Positions 44,795-54,048 of a stretch of DNA of 64,000 nucleotides are shown one piece after another (the first letter of the stretch is position 1; each line of letters opens with the position of its first letter). This DNA comes from Caloramator mitchellensis (GTDB lineage: Bacteria; Bacillota; Clostridia; Clostridiales; Caloramatoraceae). The position numbers and the translations under genes are program-made. Under the pieces are notes generated by a model. It saw nothing but the letters and a program-made list of their open reading frames with translations, had not been told where the DNA came from and made no database searches. The DNA is taken from contig NZ_LKHP01000006.1 in assembly GCF_001440545.1 (NCBI RefSeq), positions 1 to 64,000 of the forward strand, given 5' to 3'.

Positions 44795-45598
44795 TTAACC
44801 TAGTTTTTGCTTTAATCTTAGCTTGTCTGCAATCATTGCGATAAACTCACTGTTAGTTGGTTTACCTTTATCATTATGAATTGTATATCCAAATATTCTA
44901 TTTATTGTTTCAACCTGACCTCTTGACCATGCAACTTCTATAGCATGCCTTATTGCTCTCTCTACGCGACTTGCAGTTGTATTATACTTTTGAGCAATTG
45001 TAGGGTATAATTCCTTTGTAACTGCACTTAATAATTCTATATCATCAACCACCATATGAATAGCTTCTCTTAAGTATAAATAACCCTTAATATGTGCAGG
45101 AACACCAATTTCATGAATAATGTTAGTAATTTCTGATTCAAGATTATTTGAACTTTTTAAAGTTATTGTTTCTGGGATAGTTATTGTCGGCCTTCTAATC
45201 TCAGATGTCCCAAGTGAATTTGCAAATAACTGTCTTATTCTTTTACTAAAAATATCCATATCGAATGGTTTCACAACATAATATTCTGCTCCTAAATTAA
45301 TTGCTCTTTGTGTTATTTTGTCCTGTCCAACTGCAGAAAGAATTATAACCTTTGGCATAGGAACTTCTACCATTGAATTTAACTTTTCCAAAACTCCAAG
45401 TCCATCAAGGTGAGGCATTATAATATCTAATACAAGCACATCAGGATGATTTGCACTTACAAGTTTAATTGCTTCAAGTCCATCCTTTGCTACCCCTACT
45501 ACATCAAAATCAGTTTGAGTTCTTAGATACTCGCTAAGAATTGTTGTAAACTCTTTGTTATCATCGGCTACAACGATTTTAATTTTTCTTTCCTCCAT
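44795..45598 (-). CDS. spo0A: Stage 0 sporulation protein A (master sporulation regulator)
   Basis: Response regulator that, when phosphorylated, starts sporulation and represses vegetative genes. The 267-residue protein has a receiver domain with acidic pocket Asp12-Asp13, phosphoacceptor Asp58 ([13 protein letters not shown]) and Lys in [10 protein letters not shown]. The invariant effector domain includes [40 protein letters not shown] and NRIFGYTI. The ATG at 45598 follows AGGGGGTAATCTG. It lies downstream of spoIVB, the usual position, and has its own sigma-H-type promoter. Confidence 0.98.
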   Translation of the reverse strand: MEERKIKIVVADDNKEFTTILSEYLRTQTDFDVVGVAKDGLEAIKLVSANHPDVLVLDIIMPHLDGLGVLEKLNSMVEVPMPKVIILSAVGQDKITQRAINLGAEYYVVKPFDMDIFSKRIRQLFANSLGTSEIRRPTITIPETITLKSSNNLESEITNIIHEIGVPAHIKGYLYLREAIHMVVDDIELLSAVTKELYPTIAQKYNTTASRVERAIRHAIEVAWSRGQVETINRIFGYTIHNDKGKPTNSEFIAMIADKLRLKQKLG

Positions 45599-45640
45599 CA
45601 GATTACCCCCTAACGTTTCCATTATCTAACAATTATAATT

Positions 45641-45669
45641 ATTCGACAAAGCATTTTAAATTCCTGCTA
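45641..45669 (-). promoter_or_regulatory. Sigma-H-type promoter of spo0A with 0A box
   Basis: On the minus strand AGGAATT (45659-45665) and CGAAT (45641-45645), 13 bases apart, match sigma-H -35 and -10 elements. The -10 is embedded in TTGTCGAA (45642-45649), a good Spo0A~P binding box, which implies autoregulation as known for spo0A in Bacillus. Confidence 0.72.
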
Positions 45670-45738
45670 AATAAAATAAAATATTTTTTAAAATTCAAAA
45701 AATATGATAAAATAAATAAAAAAATTTGTGGAAAACAT

Positions 45739-46950
45739 TTAAATGTCATATCCTTGTTCCTTCAGCATCCATTCAATATAAATCCCATAGCCCATATCAG
45801 GTCTGTTAATAAATACATGTGTTATTGCACCTATTAGTTTTCCATTTTGCAATATTGGGCTGCCACTCATCCCTTGAACAATTCCTCCAGTTTTGGCAAG
45901 TAATTCTTCATCAGTTATCCTTATAATCATACTTTTAGAACTCGGTTTTGTTTGTTGCGTTACCTTATCAATATATACCTCATATTCTTTTACAGAATTT
46001 CCGTCAATAGAAACCAATATTGTAGCAGGCCCTTCTTTTACTTCATATTGATGGGCAATGGGTATGGCTTTATTGTATACATTATTATTATAAGCTTTTA
46101 ACAATCTTCCGTAAATACCACAAATCGTATTTTTCTCTATTTCTCCTATTTTTTCGTTTTCCACAAATATTCCTTTCAATTCACCTGGTTTTCCTCTTTG
46201 TCCTCGTTCTACTGAGATTATATTTGCGTTAAATATAGTTCCTTTACTTATTGGAAAAAGCATACCTGTATCAACATCATTGATTGGATGTCCCAATGCT
46301 CCGAATTTATTGGAAGTAGGATCGTAATAGGTTAGTGTTCCAATCCCAGAAGTTGAATCTCTAATCCATAGTCCAATCTTGTATTCATTTTTTTTAGATT
46401 TTACCGGGGTTACTAATATTTGTTTTGTTTCATTCCTTCTGCTTATCTTTAAGATTATATTTTCTCCATTGCTATCTTTTACAACAGATGCTAAATCATA
46501 TACACTTTTCAGTTTTTTATTTTGTGCTTCTATTATCAAATCGCCAATTTCTATTCCAGAAATTGCAGAGGGGCTTTGCTTATAACCAGTTTCAGTTTCA
46601 ATATCGGAAAATCCAACAACTAATATCCCTTTACTGTTTAGCTTTACACCTATAGGTAAACCACCAGGTATTAATTTTACTTCAGGTGTGATGCTAACTG
46701 TCATAGTTTTAAAAGGTATTAACCCTAATATTTTTACATTTAAATTAAACTTATTTTCAGTCTTATCCCTTTTTTCAACTCTAAAAAGATAATTGTTCTT
46801 TAAATAATTACTTACTATTTTATTTTGAACAATATCTTCTTCGCTTGCGCTTATTTTTGTTGGTATTGCTAAATATTGATTTATTATAAAAATAAAAATT
46901 AAAATAAATATATAAAAAAAGCTCCATGTCTTTTTATATAAACTTTTCAA
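45739..46950 (-). CDS. spoIVB: SpoIVB serine peptidase
   Basis: Forespore-secreted PDZ protease that triggers pro-sigma-K processing by cleaving SpoIVFA. The 403-residue protein has an N-terminal membrane anchor (about 5-28), a PDZ domain (about 120-180) and an SA-clan serine peptidase domain with catalytic His in FGALGHPIND and Ser in VQGMSGSPILQNGK. The start is probably TTG at 46950, eight bases after GGGAG; the GTG at 46959 overlaps that site. Located between recN and spo0A as in B. subtilis. Confidence 0.96.
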   Translation of the reverse strand: MKSLYKKTWSFFYIFILIFIFIINQYLAIPTKISASEEDIVQNKIVSNYLKNNYLFRVEKRDKTENKFNLNVKILGLIPFKTMTVSITPEVKLIPGGLPIGVKLNSKGILVVGFSDIETETGYKQSPSAISGIEIGDLIIEAQNKKLKSVYDLASVVKDSNGENIILKISRRNETKQILVTPVKSKKNEYKIGLWIRDSTSGIGTLTYYDPTSNKFGALGHPINDVDTGMLFPISKGTIFNANIISVERGQRGKPGELKGIFVENEKIGEIEKNTICGIYGRLLKAYNNNVYNKAIPIAHQYEVKEGPATILVSIDGNSVKEYEVYIDKVTQQTKPSSKSMIIRITDEELLAKTGGIVQGMSGSPILQNGKLIGAITHVFINRPDMGYGIYIEWMLKEQGYDI

Positions 46951-47002
46951 AAAAATCACTCCCTGCCCTAAATTTTTCTTGTCACCTTCCTTTCTCTATA
47001 AA

Positions 47003-47032
47003 TAAGTTAACCTTTTTATTGTCCATCTATAC
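47003..47032 (-). promoter_or_regulatory. Candidate forespore (sigma-F/G) promoter of spoIVB
   Basis: On the minus strand GTATA (47028-47032), 15 bases, then GGTTAACTTA (47003-47012) partly fits the forespore promoter pattern. The match is imperfect; the known forespore expression of spoIVB is the main support. Confidence 0.35.
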
Positions 47033-47104
47033 TAGAACATAGTTGTGAATAATGAATAATACTCTTTTACTGGACAAACTTTCAAATAATTAATCATAAG
47101 TGGT

Positions 47105-47134
47105 AAAAAAAGCAGCGAATTTTAATTCGCTGCT
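47105..47134 (-). terminator. Terminator after recN
   Basis: AGCAGCGAATT and AATTCGCTGCT form a perfect 11-bp stem (47111-47121 with 47124-47134) followed by a T run on the minus strand. Confidence 0.9.
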
Positions 47135-48822
47135 TTAATCCTATTTTTTAGCTCAAATGCTATGGTTAACATTTCCTTAGCATGCTCTTTAGTTAATTCT
47201 GTAACAAGAGCACCTCCAACCATTCTTGCGATTTCTTCAACTTGCTCATCGATATTTAACTTAGTAACTTTTGTTATAGTATTTTCATTATATACCATTT
47301 TATGTATTTTAAAATGTCTATCAGACATAGATGCTATTTGAGGCAAGTGTGTAACGCACAAAACCTGATGGCCCTTTGAAATAACAGACATCTTTTCAGC
47401 AACCGATTGAGCTGTTCTACCGCTTATACCAGTATCTATTTCATCAAAAATCAATGTTGGTATTTTGTCTATTTCAGCTATTACTGTTTTTATTGCTAAC
47501 ATAATTCTAGACATTTCACCACCAGAAGCAACCTTATTTAGTTTTCTTAGCTGTTCTCCTGGATTGGCGCTAAACAAAAATACTACTTTATCCATCCCAC
47601 TTGATTGAATTTTTTCTAATTGGGATACTTCAACATTAAACTTTGCCTTCTCCATACCTAAATATCTGAGCTCATTTTCAATAGATGCTGATAACTTAGC
47701 TGCAGTTTCTTTTCGTTTTAAACTCATTTTATCTGCAAGAATTGTAATTTCACTTAGCAATTTATCATATTTTTTATTTAATTCGTCTAATATTTCTTCG
47801 GACTTTTCAATTGTGCTGTATTCTTCAACTATTTTATCGTAATAATTAATAATTTCTTCAATAGTATTACCATATTTTCTTTTTAATTTATTGATTAAAT
47901 CGAGTCTTTCCTCTATAACATTCAGTTCTTCTTGGTTAAATTCTACTTTATCTCTATAATTTCTTAATTTTGATATTATATCTTCAAGTTTGTAATAAAT
48001 TTCCTCTAATTCATTTTTAATATTTAATATGTTTTCATCATATTTTGTTATGTTCTCAAGCTGTGATATGCTCATGGCTATTTCATCGTAAGCAGAACTG
48101 CCTTCCTCTCTTTGATAAAGCTGTGCATATGAACTTGCAATAGTATTATATATCTTCTCAGAGTTTATAAGAATATTTCTTCTTTTAGAAAGCTCTTCGT
48201 CTTCGCCTAATTTTAATTGAGCTGAGGCTATTTCATTAATCTGAAAACTTAAAATGTCCATTTTTTGTAATTTCAGTTGTTCTTCTTTTTTTAACTCATT
48301 TATTTTTTCATCAATGTATACTAATTCATCATATGTTTTTTTATATTCCATTTTAATTTTATGAAATTCCTCTCCACAAAAGGCATCTAGAATATCCAAA
48401 TGAGTATTTTCATCAAGCAGAGACTGGTGCTCGTGTTGTCCGTGGATGTCTATTAGAAACTTACTTATTTTCCTTAGCATATTTACTGTAACAGTTTTTC
48501 CATTGATTCTTGCTACGTTTTTACCATTTTTTGTCATTTCTCTTGATATAACAACATATTCGTCATCATCAATCCCTAAATCCTGCATTATTGACTTTAA
48601 TTGTTCTGATTTTATTTCAAACACACCTTCTACAAAAGTAAAGTCACAGCTTTTTCTAATTACATCCTTTCCTATTTTTTCACCAAGTAAAAAATTAATG
48701 CTATCAATCAAAATAGATTTTCCAGCACCCGTTTCTCCTGTCAATATATTCAATCCTTCTGAAAAATCCAAATCTACAGCATCTATCAACGCAAAATTCT
48801 TGATATGAAGTTCAAGGAGCAT
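47122..48822 (-). CDS. recN: DNA repair protein RecN
   Basis: SMC-like ATPase acting early in double-strand break repair. The 566-residue protein has a Walker A GETGAGKSILIDSI near the start, a long coiled-coil region (about 150-360) and C-terminal ABC signature and Walker B motifs (KVASGGEMSRIMLAIK, TLIFDEIDTGISGRTAQ). Normal length. It sits in the conserved run nadK-argR-recN-spoIVB-spo0A, and its 3' end carries a terminator that isolates spoIVB. Confidence 0.97.
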   Translation of the reverse strand: MLLELHIKNFALIDAVDLDFSEGLNILTGETGAGKSILIDSINFLLGEKIGKDVIRKSCDFTFVEGVFEIKSEQLKSIMQDLGIDDDEYVVISREMTKNGKNVARINGKTVTVNMLRKISKFLIDIHGQHEHQSLLDENTHLDILDAFCGEEFHKIKMEYKKTYDELVYIDEKINELKKEEQLKLQKMDILSFQINEIASAQLKLGEDEELSKRRNILINSEKIYNTIASSYAQLYQREEGSSAYDEIAMSISQLENITKYDENILNIKNELEEIYYKLEDIISKLRNYRDKVEFNQEELNVIEERLDLINKLKRKYGNTIEEIINYYDKIVEEYSTIEKSEEILDELNKKYDKLLSEITILADKMSLKRKETAAKLSASIENELRYLGMEKAKFNVEVSQLEKIQSSGMDKVVFLFSANPGEQLRKLNKVASGGEMSRIMLAIKTVIAEIDKIPTLIFDEIDTGISGRTAQSVAEKMSVISKGHQVLCVTHLPQIASMSDRHFKIHKMVYNENTITKVTKLNIDEQVEEIARMVGGALVTELTKEHAKEMLTIAFELKNRIKAAN

Positions 48823-48834
48823 TTAACTACCTCC

Positions 48835-49287
48835 CTATTCGTTTAAAAGCTTTTTCATTTTTAAAACTGTTTCATGTGCCTTTTCAGGATTACGAGCAAG
48901 TGCAAAAATAGTGTTATCACCTGCAACAGTTCCAACAATTCCATCCAACCTTAATGAATCCATTGCCTCTGCTGCTGCAGAAGCTGAGCCTGAAAGCGTC
49001 TTTATTACTATCATATTTCCAACATATTCTATGTCAATTACAGTTTGAGTAAAAATGTTAACAAGCTTTTCGTATAATACGTTATCTGCATGTGATAATG
49101 GAGCATATTTATATTTTCCTGAACTTGACATAACTTTAATAAGTTTCAATTCCTTTATGTCCCTTGATACAGTAGCCTGTGTAACATCGAATCCTTGATT
49201 CCTTAATTCCTCAACAAGTTCCTCCTGAGTTTCAACATCTTTGTGATTAATTATTTCTAATATTTTGGAGTGCCTTGTGATTTTCAT
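48835..49287 (-). CDS. argR: Arginine repressor ArgR
   Basis: Arginine-dependent regulator of arginine metabolism. The 150-residue protein has an N-terminal winged helix (ETQEELVEELRNQGFDVTQA, TVSRDIKELKLIKV) and the C-terminal hexamerisation and arginine-binding domain (TLSGSASAAAEAMDSLRLDG, GTVAGDNTIFALARNPEKA). The ATG at 49287 follows AAAGGGG; a longer frame overlaps nadK. No arginine genes are nearby; the position before recN is the standard one in Firmicutes. Confidence 0.97.
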   Translation of the reverse strand: MKITRHSKILEIINHKDVETQEELVEELRNQGFDVTQATVSRDIKELKLIKVMSSSGKYKYAPLSHADNVLYEKLVNIFTQTVIDIEYVGNMIVIKTLSGSASAAAEAMDSLRLDGIVGTVAGDNTIFALARNPEKAHETVLKMKKLLNE

Positions 49288-49307
49288 AATATAACCCCTT
49301 TCTTCCC

Positions 49308-50165
49308 TCATATGGTTAGTTCTTTAATTTTTCTTCTTAGTACTTCAAAAAAATTTCTGTTTGAAAGTTTAATAAATTTGGCTCTGTATTTTGGTTGCTT
49401 TATAATTATTTTATCATATTTTTGTAGCCTAAATCCATCCTGTCCATCAGCTGTTAAAAATACTTCTTCATTTGTATCTTGTATTTGAACTATGAGTTCC
49501 CTATTGCTTCCAATAATAATAGACCGTGCATTTAAACTATGAGGGCATACAGGTGTTGCAATAATGACTTCAAGTTCAGGACATACGATTGGCCCACCTG
49601 CAGATAACGAATAAGCTGTTGAACCTGTGGGAGTTGAAAATATGACCCCATCGCCTCTATACGTTTCCATAAGTTCATCATCTATAAAAACCTTTACTGC
49701 TATGATTCTTGCAAGAGTCCCTTTTGTTATACAGATATCATTCAAACAAACGAATTCCTTTATTGCCTTGTTGTCCCTAACTACCTTAGCCTCAAGCATT
49801 ATTCTACTTTCTATACTAAAAGTATTATTTATTAATTTTTCAAATGCATTATACATATTATCTTTTTCTGCTTCAGTAATAAATCCAAGGTGCCCAAAGT
49901 TTATTCCCAAAATTGGCTTTTGATTTGGCAATTGCCTTCTCGCAACTGATAAAATAGTCCCATCTCCTCCGAGGACAATCAAATAATCAGCTATGCTAAA
50001 AAGTTCATTATCTTCTAGTCCAATAGATTCAAATCCAATAGAATTAGCAACATCCTTTTCAAGATAAATGTTACACCTTTTTTTTGTAAACCAATCAACA
50101 ATTTGTTTTGTTACAACTAAACCTTTATCTTTTGATTTGTTAACAATCAAACCATATTTGTTCAT
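49308..50165 (-). CDS. nadK: NAD kinase
   Basis: Phosphorylates NAD to NADP. The 285-residue protein contains the catalytic GGDGTILSVARRQ, GINFGHLGFITEAEK, the Asp/Asn-rich CLNDICITKG and the conserved GDGVIFSTPTGSTAYSLSAG. Length and motifs are normal. It lies 14 bases after the TlyA gene and overlaps no functional start of argR once that gene is trimmed to 49287. Confidence 0.97.
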   Translation of the reverse strand: MNKYGLIVNKSKDKGLVVTKQIVDWFTKKRCNIYLEKDVANSIGFESIGLEDNELFSIADYLIVLGGDGTILSVARRQLPNQKPILGINFGHLGFITEAEKDNMYNAFEKLINNTFSIESRIMLEAKVVRDNKAIKEFVCLNDICITKGTLARIIAVKVFIDDELMETYRGDGVIFSTPTGSTAYSLSAGGPIVCPELEVIIATPVCPHSLNARSIIIGSNRELIVQIQDTNEEVFLTADGQDGFRLQKYDKIIIKQPKYRAKFIKLSNRNFFEVLRRKIKELTI

Positions 50166-50179
50166 AACATCACTTGCCC

Positions 50180-50983
50180 TTAATTATTTAATTTAAGATG
50201 TGCATTATTTACTATTTCATCGACCTTTATGCTGTTTAAAATTGATTTTTGACCTTTGCTTAAGTAAAGCAAATATTCTATATTGCCCTCTGGGCCCTTT
50301 ATTGGCGAAAAATCGAGGCTTAAGACATTTAAACCATTTTCAATGGCAGCATTAACTACCTCATTAATAACTTCAATATGAACCTCCTTGTCTCTTACTA
50401 CTCCTTTTTTGCCAACCTTTTCTCTTCCAGCTTCAAACTGAGGTTTAACTAAAGCTACTATCTCGCCGTCATCATTTAAAAGTTTAATAACTGATGGTAA
50501 TACTAATTTAAGCGATATAAATGAAACATCTATTGAAGCAAAATCCGCTAAGTCATTCAAATCTTCAGGATTTACATATCTTATATTTGTTCTTTCCATA
50601 ACAACAACTCTTGAATCGTTTCTTAACTCCCAAGCAAGCTGTCCATAACCTACATCTATTGAATACACCTTTCTTGCACCGTTTTTAAGCATGCAATCAG
50701 TAAAGCCTCCAGTCGATGCGCCAACATCAATGCAAATCTTATCTTTAAGATTAATTCCAAATTGCAATAATGCCTTTTCTAACTTTAATCCCCCTCTACT
50801 TACATAGGGAAAAGCATTGCCTTTTATTTCAATGTTAGCATCAACGCATATTTTTTCACCTGATTTATCAACTCTATGTCCATCAACAAATACAAGTCCT
50901 GCCATAATATTTTTTTTTGCCTTTTCCCTTGTTTCAAAATAACCTTTTTGAACTAAAAGTATATCAAGTCTTTCCTTTTCCAT
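50180..50983 (-). CDS. tlyA: TlyA family rRNA 2'-O-methyltransferase
   Basis: The 267-residue protein has an N-terminal S4 RNA-binding domain (ERLDILLVQKGYFETREKAK, then GLVFVDGHRVDK) and an FtsJ-like methyltransferase domain with the SAM loop CIDVGASTGGFTDCML and ALVKPQFEAGREKVGKKGVV. TlyA methylates 16S and, in some species, 23S rRNA; the site here is not known. Older annotations call it a hemolysin, which the sequence does not support. It lies between dxs and nadK. Confidence 0.94.
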   Translation of the reverse strand: MEKERLDILLVQKGYFETREKAKKNIMAGLVFVDGHRVDKSGEKICVDANIEIKGNAFPYVSRGGLKLEKALLQFGINLKDKICIDVGASTGGFTDCMLKNGARKVYSIDVGYGQLAWELRNDSRVVVMERTNIRYVNPEDLNDLADFASIDVSFISLKLVLPSVIKLLNDDGEIVALVKPQFEAGREKVGKKGVVRDKEVHIEVINEVVNAAIENGLNVLSLDFSPIKGPEGNIEYLLYLSKGQKSILNSIKVDEIVNNAHLKLNN

Positions 50984-50999
50984 AAGCACTCTACCTTTA

Positions 51000-52856
51000 C
51001 TAAATTTGTTTCATTATAGTATTGTAAATTCCCTCTGAATCGAGATTATATTTTTTATATAGTTGATTAATATTTGCATGAGCTATAAATTCATCTGGAT
51101 ACCCCAGTTGGACAATCTTACCCTTGTATTCTTTCTTTGCCGCGTATTCCAATATTGAACTTCCCATACCACCAGCAATGTAGTTATCCTCGATTGTGAA
51201 AATATGCTTATAATCCTTAAAAATATTATCAAGCATCGTATAATCCAATGGCTTTATAAATCTTGCATTTATATGAGCTACATTTATATCCTTTATTTTT
51301 AGTTTGTCTATAGCAATCTTTGCAGTTTGATTAGGTCGACCTGTTGCTATTATGCATATATCTTTTCCTTCTTTTAATATTTCCCATTTAGAATACTGAA
51401 TATCATCGTATTTTATAAATCCTTCTAAATAGTCCCCACCTCTTGGATATCTGATTGCAACAGGTTTATTAAATTTGAAAATCCATTTAAGCATCATCCT
51501 AAATTCCTCAATATCCTTTGGAGATAATATCGTTAAATTAGGCACAACTCTCAAAAATGATATATCAATAATACCTTGGTGAGTTTCTCCATCTTCACCT
51601 ACAACACCAGCTCTATCTATAGCAAATACTACAGGTAAATTTTGTAAACATACGTCATGAATTACTTGATCATACGCCCTCTGTAAAAACGTCGAATATA
51701 CCGCAAAAACAGGTTTTAGCCCTCCTGCTGCCAATCCTGCAGCAAAAGTTGTTGCATGTTGTTCTGCTATTCCTACATCAAAAAATCTATGAGGAAATTC
51801 TTCTGAAAACTTCTTCAAACCTGTGCCGTCAGGCATCGCAGCAGTTATAGCAACTATTTTTTCGTTTGTTTTGGCTTCTTTTATAATTTCTTCACCAAAT
51901 ACATCCGAATATGTCATTTTTGAGTTTGAAAAATTATTGCCAGTTGAAACTTCAAATGGTCCAACGCCATGAAAAACATCCGGTTGTTCTTCGGCAAAAT
52001 GATACCCTTTTCCTTTTTTTGTTATTGCGTGAATAACTATTGGTCCTTTTAATTTTTTTGCTCTATTCAAAACATCTATCATTGCATATATATTATGCCC
52101 ATCAATAGGCCCCAAATAAGTAAAACCAAGATCCTCAAATAACATTCCCGGTATAACAAGTTGCTTTACGCTTTCTTTTATTTTCTCCATTGACTTATAT
52201 ATATTATTACCAACAGCAGGTATTTTTTTCAGAATTGTTTCAATGTCATCCCTTAAAGTTATATATTTTGGATTAGTTCTAATTTTGCTTAAATATGTAG
52301 CTAAACTCCCAACATTTTGAGCTATTGACATCTCATTATCATTTAAAATAACAATTAAATCTGTATTTGATGCTCCAGCATCATTTAATGCTTCAAGTGC
52401 CATTCCGCCAGTTAATGCCCCATCACCTATAACAGCTATTACATTAAATTTTTCTTTGCTTAAATCCCTTGCTTTCGCTAAACCCAAAGCAGCAGATATA
52501 GATGTGCTGCTATGACCTGCACCAAAAACATCATACTGACTTTCCTTTCTTGTTGTAAAACCACTTAAGCCACCATACATTCTAAGCGTATCAAATCTAT
52601 TTTTTCTACCTGACAATATTTTATGCACATAGCATTGATGTCCAACATCCCATATAAGCTTGTCTTTAGGAAGGTCAAATACCTTATTGATAGCAATAGT
52701 AAGTTCAACGACGCCTAAATTTGAAGCAAGATGTCCTCCAGTTTTTGATACATTTTCAATGAGGAAGTTTCTAATTTCCTCAGCTAATATATTTAATTGT
52801 TCAGTTTTCAAATTTTTAATATCATCAGGATAATTTACTTTTTCCAAAACAGCCAT
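51000..52856 (-). CDS. dxs: 1-deoxy-D-xylulose-5-phosphate synthase
   Basis: Thiamine-diphosphate enzyme that condenses pyruvate with glyceraldehyde-3-phosphate, the first step of the non-mevalonate isoprenoid pathway. The 618-residue protein has the thiamine motif (AVIGDGALTGGMALEALNDA through LIVILNDNEMSI), the conserved GHSSTSISAALG, GEDGETHQGIIDISFLRVVP and the C-terminal transketolase domain (YIAGGMGSSILEYA). It follows oapA directly and belongs to the ispA-OLE-oapA-dxs segment. Confidence 0.97.
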   Translation of the reverse strand: MAVLEKVNYPDDIKNLKTEQLNILAEEIRNFLIENVSKTGGHLASNLGVVELTIAINKVFDLPKDKLIWDVGHQCYVHKILSGRKNRFDTLRMYGGLSGFTTRKESQYDVFGAGHSSTSISAALGLAKARDLSKEKFNVIAVIGDGALTGGMALEALNDAGASNTDLIVILNDNEMSIAQNVGSLATYLSKIRTNPKYITLRDDIETILKKIPAVGNNIYKSMEKIKESVKQLVIPGMLFEDLGFTYLGPIDGHNIYAMIDVLNRAKKLKGPIVIHAITKKGKGYHFAEEQPDVFHGVGPFEVSTGNNFSNSKMTYSDVFGEEIIKEAKTNEKIVAITAAMPDGTGLKKFSEEFPHRFFDVGIAEQHATTFAAGLAAGGLKPVFAVYSTFLQRAYDQVIHDVCLQNLPVVFAIDRAGVVGEDGETHQGIIDISFLRVVPNLTILSPKDIEEFRMMLKWIFKFNKPVAIRYPRGGDYLEGFIKYDDIQYSKWEILKEGKDICIIATGRPNQTAKIAIDKLKIKDINVAHINARFIKPLDYTMLDNIFKDYKHIFTIEDNYIAGGMGSSILEYAAKKEYKGKIVQLGYPDEFIAHANINQLYKKYNLDSEGIYNTIMKQI

Positions 52857-52861
52857 TACCA

Positions 52862-53452
52862 TTACCTCTTTTGAATAATATTTTTTATATTGGATAATGT
52901 TTCAATCAGGTAAGCTATTCTAAAAACTATGTTATTTGCTTGAGAAATAGCAAAATTCTTGCCTAATGCCTTACCTCCGATTGTTATTGCAGCTATAATA
53001 GAACTGAATGAAATTGCAATTATTGTTTTATTTAACATAAATCCATTAATAATTAATTTTGCGATAATTACAGCTCCTGTGCCTCCGCTTATTATTCCTG
53101 CTATGTCTCCAATTACGTCATTACAAAAATTAGAAACCCTATCTGCACTCCTAATAAGTGCTACAGCGGTTTTAGCACCTTTAACCTTTCTTGAAGCAAG
53201 AGAATGAAACGGTGTTTCATCTGCAGCCGTAACTGCTACACCTAAAATATCAAAAAAAACACCCGTCGCTATAATTAAAACAAGAATTAAAATAGCAGTA
53301 TATATGTTAACATTTGGTATTATCGTTTCAGTAATTAAATTTATACTAAAAGATATTATCAACGTCCAGAATATAATTATAAGTAACCATTTATAATTAT
53401 TTATACTACTTGACTTTTTAACATAAAGCTTAATTTTTTTATTTTTTCCCAT
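52862..53452 (-). CDS. oapA: OLE-associated membrane protein OapA
   Basis: The 196-residue protein has four predicted membrane segments: IIIFWTLIISFSINLI, AILILVLIIATGVFFDILGV, then two near 130-165 (GAVIIAKLIINGFML, TIIAISFSSIIAAITIGG). Its core VAVTAADETPFHSLASRKVK resembles the DUF21 part of CorB-type transporters. The identification as OapA comes from the position directly downstream of a long structured RNA within the ispA-dxs operon, the location described for OLE RNA and OapA in Bacillus halodurans. OapA binds OLE RNA and brings it to the membrane. The start follows AGGTGATTAT. Confidence 0.88.
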   Translation of the reverse strand: MGKNKKIKLYVKKSSSINNYKWLLIIIFWTLIISFSINLITETIIPNVNIYTAILILVLIIATGVFFDILGVAVTAADETPFHSLASRKVKGAKTAVALIRSADRVSNFCNDVIGDIAGIISGGTGAVIIAKLIINGFMLNKTIIAISFSSIIAAITIGGKALGKNFAISQANNIVFRIAYLIETLSNIKNIIQKR

Positions 53453-53474
53453 ATAATCACCTGTATTAAATTTA

Positions 53475-54043
53475 AGGTGGCGGCAGGATAAGTTAAGTTT
53501 GCGGCTTAGGTCTAGCAGGCTTTCCCATTTTCAGGCCAGGGCGTCGCCGCCCAGGTGGTTTCCCTTTAACTGAAAATTCATACTGTCGCCAAGTATGAGG
53601 CTAGATTACCACTTAGTCCACACTGCAATCCCTATCCTGCCTCCTTTGGAACAGTCTAGGAGATTTCCTCAACAGCATCGTCTATCCTTAGCCTCTTTTG
53701 CAAAAATGGTTTCCTATAGCGATAATCCATACACATGGGCCCAATGAATATGAATCTGATCTATCCTCCACCATTCTTGCTCAAGGCAGGCTACGCTGCA
53801 CGTAGCATTAAATATACCACTTTGCAGGTTTAATCCCTTGCCGTAGTTGTCCACGAACAAGGGTCTCCGCGGGGGTAGGGTCGATTGCGCATGCCATTGC
53901 GGTCGCCCCATCCCCCTTACTCCCAGCACCAACCCACCACTGGGCGTAGCGAGCCAGCACAAGGAACTTCATCGATGTGCCCTTTAGCGGATTTTTAGCC
54001 CCGCCTTCAGAATAGACTAGCTGACTAGAATACTGCGCCACCT
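53475..54043 (-). ncRNA. ole: OLE RNA (Ornate, Large, Extremophilic RNA)
   Basis: This 569-nt gene-free stretch is far more GC-rich than its surroundings and is closed by a perfect 8-bp terminal helix: AGGTGGCG at the 5' end (complement of 54036-54043) with CGCCACCT at the 3' end (complement of 53475-53482). Inside are many paired segments and purine-rich conserved-looking blocks (for example GGAGGCAGGATAGGGATTGC). It lies between ispA/PAP2-like and oapA-dxs, the genomic place known for OLE RNA. OLE forms a membrane ribonucleoprotein with OapA and is linked to ethanol, cold and Mg2+ stress in B. halodurans. Family assignment is from structure, size and synteny, not from an alignment. Confidence 0.9.
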
Positions 54044-54048
54044 GTTAT

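Noticed and set aside
53714-54041. Two open frames of 77 and 82 codons on the minus strand inside the GC-rich block
   Set aside because: They overlap each other, lack ribosome sites, have odd composition (many Trp and Gly) and lie inside the structured OLE RNA; they are by-products of high GC.
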